A DNA stretch of 58,252 bases from Roseivirga sp. (GTDB lineage Bacteria > Bacteroidota > Bacteroidia > Cytophagales > Cyclobacteriaceae): the NCBI GenBank assembly GCA_029262895.1, contig JAJCYM010000003.1, positions 1 to 58,252 on the forward strand. The letters are read 5' to 3'. Within the stretch, counting starts at the first letter, position 1, and the number at the start of each line of letters is the position of its first letter. A program made the position numbers and the translations under genes. A model generated the notes under the pieces. It ran no database searches, was not told where the DNA came from, and saw only the letters and a program-made list of their open reading frames with translations. Below are positions 55,102 to 58,252 of this stretch, piece after piece.

Positions 55102-56070
55102 ATGATAAAGAAGATAAGTATGCTCGCGCTGGTCACTTTTTTTGGCCTAAATCAGAGCTTTGCACAGATTTCTGAATTACCCATTGACTTTACTCATTCT
55201 GTAATATCCTTTTCCGTTGGCTTCTCTGGGGGCCTTACCAATATAGAGGGCAGATTTAATGAATTTTCAGGTAAGGTTGGTTACAAAAACCCTAATGATC
55301 TGACTAGCTTATATGCAGATGTAACCATCAAAGTGGCAAGTGTGAATACTGGCGATGACGAGAGAAATGCTGATTTAATGGAAGCTGGATTCTTTAATGT
55401 AGCAGAGTATCCTGAAATCACTTTTAAGAGTAAATCAGTTACCCGCAAGGGGAATGCATATGTAATGACTGGTACATTTACGATGCTGGGAAAAACAGTG
55501 GATTTAGAAGTTCCCTTTGAAAGAATTCATCCCAACCCCATAGCTTGGGCTTTTGGCGAACCCAGAATTGGACTGAAAGGCTCTTTGACTTTGGATCGGA
55601 TTGAGTTTGGAATTCCGCAGAGAGGCTGGAACAATATACTCCCCTCTTTGGGCTCAATGAGCCTGTCCAAAGATGTGGTGATTAATTTGAGCATCATGGG
55701 TAAAGGAGAAGGTGTAAGTGGTGAGATGATGGCAGCAATGGGAAATGGTGGAGTCAAAGCAGCCATTGCCAAATACAAGTCATTGGAAAAGGAATGGGGA
55801 AGTAAAGAAAATACCTACGCCTTTGGTGGCCGAACTGTCGTTGGTCTGGTATTGAATCTCGCAGGGGGAGGAAAAGCGGATGAAGCCATTGAGATAGGCA
55901 AGTTTGGTGTTGATCTTGATCCTAAGAGCTTTCTGTCTTTTTATGGCCTGGCAGTTGCCTATCAGGCAAAAGGTGATAAGGCCAATGCCATCAAAAATTT
56001 TGAAAAAACACTGGAATTGAATCCGCAGTTTGGAAGAGCTAAACAAGCACTTGATGCCCTTAAAAAGTAA
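55102..56070 (+). CDS. Exported YceI-like domain fused to TPR
   Basis: A 322-residue exported protein (signal peptide 1-22, ending SFAQ). Residues 25-205 form a YceI-like lipocalin-type barrel: THSVISFSVGFSGGLTNIEG, NADLMEAGFFNVAEYPEITF and DVVINLSIMG. The last 110 residues are a TPR-like helical repeat (AYQAKGDKANAIKNFEKTLELNPQFG). YceI proteins bind isoprenoid-like lipids. The added TPR suggests it docks a partner. Confidence 0.82.
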   Translation: MIKKISMLALVTFFGLNQSFAQISELPIDFTHSVISFSVGFSGGLTNIEGRFNEFSGKVGYKNPNDLTSLYADVTIKVASVNTGDDERNADLMEAGFFNVAEYPEITFKSKSVTRKGNAYVMTGTFTMLGKTVDLEVPFERIHPNPIAWAFGEPRIGLKGSLTLDRIEFGIPQRGWNNILPSLGSMSLSKDVVINLSIMGKGEGVSGEMMAAMGNGGVKAAIAKYKSLEKEWGSKENTYAFGGRTVVGLVLNLAGGGKADEAIEIGKFGVDLDPKSFLSFYGLAVAYQAKGDKANAIKNFEKTLELNPQFGRAKQALDALKK

Positions 56071-56095
56071 GAGTTGGTTTGATGTTTATTAATTG

Positions 56096-56293
56096 AAAAG
56101 AGGCTGTCTCAAAAGGCAGCCTCTTAATTTTTCTACAAAATTATATTCGGTTCATTTGATGTTCCAAAATGTAATCACTCAAGTTTGTAACTTGGGTGCA
56201 CGATTACTTAGTTCCAAGTCACAGACTTGAAACATTCAACGAATATAATTTGGTCATGACCTGCCTCAATTTCCTTTTGAGACAGCCTCTTTT
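56096..56293. repeat. Nested palindromic element with 21-base terminal inverted repeats
   Basis: Bases 56096-56116 are the exact reverse complement of 56273-56293 (core GAGGCTGTCTCAAAAGG). Inside lie a second exact 12-bp pair (56138-56149 with 56240-56251), GTAATC (56171) with GATTAC (56202), and the hairpins CAAGTT-TGT-AACTTG (56180-56194) and CAAGTC-ACA-GACTTG (56215-56229). No coding frame or transposase is seen. The left end also contains a terminator-like hairpin for the YceI gene (56098-56125). A MITE or degraded mobile element is the main reading. Confidence 0.68.
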
Positions 56294-56306
56294 TTGATAC
56301 CTATAC

Positions 56307-57134
56307 TCAAACGGAATGTTGAAATAAATGAACATCTCTTTGTGGGAACGGAATTGAAATTCCTGCCTTATCCAAGGCTTCTTTTGATTGTTCAAGAATA
56401 TCGAAATGGACATCCCAGTAAGCATTTGGATCGCACCATGGTCGTACAGCAAGATTGATGGCACTATCACCCAGTTCAGCCAAGGAAACTGTAGGAGCAG
56501 GATCTTGAAGCACCTTTGCGTGCGAATTCATTACTTCCATTAATAATACCCTGGCTAATTTGATGTCCTCTTTATAACCAATGCCAATGGTGAGGTCAAC
56601 TCGAATTTGCTCTTTGGCTGTGAGGTTTTTCAAGCTGTCATTAGAAAGTGCACCATTAGGTATAATCACCAATCGGTTGTCTGGCGTAAGCATTTTGGTT
56701 ACGAATATTTCAATTTCCTCGACCACACCTAAATGGCCCTGAGCTTCTATAAGATCTCCTACCTTAAAAGGCTTGAATATCAATATTAGTACACCTCCGG
56801 CAAAGTTGGCAAGGCTTCCTTGCAAAGCGAACCCTATTGCCAGACCTGCAGCACCTATGATGGCTACAAAGGAGGTATTACCAATGCCTACCATTCCGGC
56901 AACACTTACAAACAGTAATATCTTCAATCCCCAGCCAATAAGGTTCTTAATAAATGGCCTTAATGTCGGATCCAGGTTTTTGGACTCAAAGCTTCGAGTA
57001 ATAACCTTTACGGTATACTTGATTAAGCGTAGTCCTATGAGCAGGACAATAATCGCCAATAAGATTTTGGGACCTCTCTCGATCACAACGGTCATCGCCT
57101 TGTCCCAGTAAGTTTCTAAATTTTCCAAATTCAT
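56307..57134 (-). CDS. MscS-family mechanosensitive channel
   Basis: Inner-membrane pressure valve of 275 residues with three membrane segments (about 24-42, 68-88, 92-112). The pore helix reads GLAIGFALQGSLANFAGGVLIL, as in MscS, followed by PFKVGDLIEAQGHLGVVEEI of the beta domain. The C-terminus is short (QRDVHLFQHSV). It is the small-conductance class and protects against osmotic downshock. Confidence 0.92.
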   Translation of the reverse strand: MNLENLETYWDKAMTVVIERGPKILLAIIVLLIGLRLIKYTVKVITRSFESKNLDPTLRPFIKNLIGWGLKILLFVSVAGMVGIGNTSFVAIIGAAGLAIGFALQGSLANFAGGVLILIFKPFKVGDLIEAQGHLGVVEEIEIFVTKMLTPDNRLVIIPNGALSNDSLKNLTAKEQIRVDLTIGIGYKEDIKLARVLLMEVMNSHAKVLQDPAPTVSLAELGDSAINLAVRPWCDPNAYWDVHFDILEQSKEALDKAGISIPFPQRDVHLFQHSV

Positions 57135-57307
57135 AATAGTGGGTTAGTTGGACGAGACAGGATATCAAAAAGCATTCCCTGTATTAATTAAAGAGAATAT
57201 TAAATTTAACCCATTGAAAGTTAAGGATATAGGATACTATGATACCGGCTGACTACCTCTTGAAGTATGTCAATTTGGGAGTGATTCTAAATTTGGGAGA
57301 GTCCGGT

Positions 57308-58252
57308 TCAGTCGAAAGTAAATATCTGACCTTCTCTGGCAACTTTAAAGCCCTTGCTGAATACTTCCTTGTGTTCAGCACTTTTATCATTCAGTATTGG
57401 ATTGGAATGATTGGCATGGATAAAATAGACCTTGGCTTTGTCTGACGCTGACAGGTTTTTGAAAAGCGCCATACTTTCAGAAGTAAACGGATGAGGAATG
57501 ACACTCATGTCCCGACCTGGAAGTTCCCCATCTTTGTAGAAACTCGCATCAATTAATATGTAATCATTGTCTTTGACTACCTCCTTAATATCAACATCCC
57601 ATTTTTCCCATTTGTCGATATCAGGGATAAAGACCATCTTTTTATTATTCACCGTGATTTTATAGCCAACAGTCTCACTATACTCGTCACGGTGCGGAAC
57701 GGTAAAAGGCATTATCGTGATAGACTCCGATAGCGAAACCGAAGTTGAGTCTTGAAGAGCCCTTGTTTCAATATTGTTGAAATTTACTAATTGGCTCCAC
57801 GGGCCGTTGGTTTCCAGATATTCTTTCATTCGGGGCATGGCATAAACCGGAGCACCTTTTGAACCCATGGCTTCAAAACCCAGATGCGCTAGTCCTACAT
57901 AATGCCCCATATGAGCATGGGTCAGAAAAATACCATCGAAGGGATAAATGGTGGGTTTAGAGAATTCATCTGAAACTTCAAGTTGCTCCCGAAAGTCTGG
58001 AGTGGCTTCGAACAGGTATCTTTTTCCGGCAACAGGGTCAACAAGACAGAGCGCTACGGTGTGTAGTTTCGTGCGTTTTCCTTCCTCAACCAATTTGAAC
58101 TCCGAGCGTTCCCCAGCCTGAGGATATCCGGCATCCTGTGCAACTCCAAGCACTACCAGATAAGGCTGATCGGTAGGATGTTCAGCCCGCTTGTATTCCT
58201 GAGGGGTGCTACAGTAAAACACTAAAAATAAAAAAAGAGCCAAAAGTGGCTC
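57308..58252 (-). CDS. PqqB-like metallo-beta-lactamase-fold lipoprotein, 5' truncated
   Basis: A 314-codon partial protein of the metallo-beta-lactamase fold. GVAQDAGYPQAG near the start is typical of PqqB-like proteins. The metal motif reads THAHMGHY, where Gly replaces the usual Asp of HxHxDH, as in other PqqB-like members. PDIDKW and FIHANHSNP are later conserved parts. FLVFYCST is a lipobox, so it is probably a lipoprotein. The frame is open to the window end, so the start is likely outside; TTG at 58243 is the only candidate inside. The role is unknown; PQQ synthesis is not implied. Confidence 0.75.
   Translation of the reverse strand, partial: EPLLALFLFLVFYCSTPQEYKRAEHPTDQPYLVVLGVAQDAGYPQAGERSEFKLVEEGKRTKLHTVALCLVDPVAGKRYLFEATPDFREQLEVSDEFSKPTIYPFDGIFLTHAHMGHYVGLAHLGFEAMGSKGAPVYAMPRMKEYLETNGPWSQLVNFNNIETRALQDSTSVSLSESITIMPFTVPHRDEYSETVGYKITVNNKKMVFIPDIDKWEKWDVDIKEVVKDNDYILIDASFYKDGELPGRDMSVIPHPFTSESMALFKNLSASDKAKVYFIHANHSNPILNDKSAEHKEVFSKGFKVAREGQIFTFD

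Noticed and set aside
56096-56293. Complete insertion sequence
   Set aside because: The terminal repeats look IS-like, but the element is under 200 bases and has no transposase frame.
57308-58252. PQQ biosynthesis locus
   Set aside because: One PqqB-like protein alone does not show PQQ synthesis; no pqqA, C, D or E is present, and the GMC enzymes here use FAD.

Overview
The window looks like chromosomal DNA of a Bacteroidota bacterium, most likely a Cytophagales member (Flammeovirgaceae/Roseivirgaceae-like). The reasons are its moderate GC, the Bacteroidota promoter form (TTTG, then about 20 bases, then TAnnTTTG) before rplM, few Shine-Dalgarno sequences, many MKK-type signal peptides ending in AQ, a carboxypeptidase-D-like TonB receptor, DUF349, DUF1080, DUF2795 and DUF3108 proteins, single-chain GcvP, and the gene order rplM-rpsI-rpsB-tsf. 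I see no tRNA, rRNA, CRISPR array, transposase or prophage. The species cannot be fixed from sequence alone.

Layout. 1-10 kb: a truncated DEAD-box helicase, a DUF4097-like exported protein, a DUF1835 protein divergent from a membrane AraC regulator, an HExxH peptidase-like protein, an M28 peptidase and GcvP. 10-17.6 kb: a regulator-rich block (PadR, two related winged-helix proteins, AraC) with a START-like protein, a FtsX/MacB-type permease, an NTF2-like protein, a PAP2 phosphatase and a nitrobindin-like protein. Three promoters here carry the same 22-base inverted repeat, so they may form one local regulon. 17.6-23.2 kb: LipA, a barrel-like protein, OsmC, EttA, DUF349 and DUF2795 proteins.

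23.2-36.3 kb is a sugar-catabolism region. A plus-strand run encodes two close GMC flavoprotein dehydrogenases around one Tat-type small subunit, then xylulokinase and xylose isomerase. On the minus strand lie a creatininase-like protein, a YefM/YoeB toxin-antitoxin pair with a DUF1801 gene, and a set of DUF1080, Gfo/Idh/MocA, TIM-barrel isomerase and second DUF1080 genes. Both GMC proteins carry the CX5CX3C motif known from iron-sulfur-containing FAD glucose dehydrogenases. The parts fit an oxidise-then-eliminate (3-keto-glycoside) route for sugars, perhaps xylosides, feeding XylA/XylB; that link is inference.

36.3-50.7 kb is mostly housekeeping: IspD, QueA, a FtsX-type permease, RecA, a PF10023-type aminopeptidase, a DUF3108 protein, a PhoB/PhoR-like pair, an RluA-type pseudouridine synthase, a TonB receptor, and L13-S9-S2-EF-Ts. 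50.8-58.25 kb: two tandem surface proteins with [14 protein letters not shown] repeats, a membrane LytTR regulator, a YceI-TPR fusion, an MscS channel and a PqqB-like metallo-hydrolase cut by the window end. Several intergenic regions hold long palindromes; those near 31.36 and 56.2 kb are the most structured.
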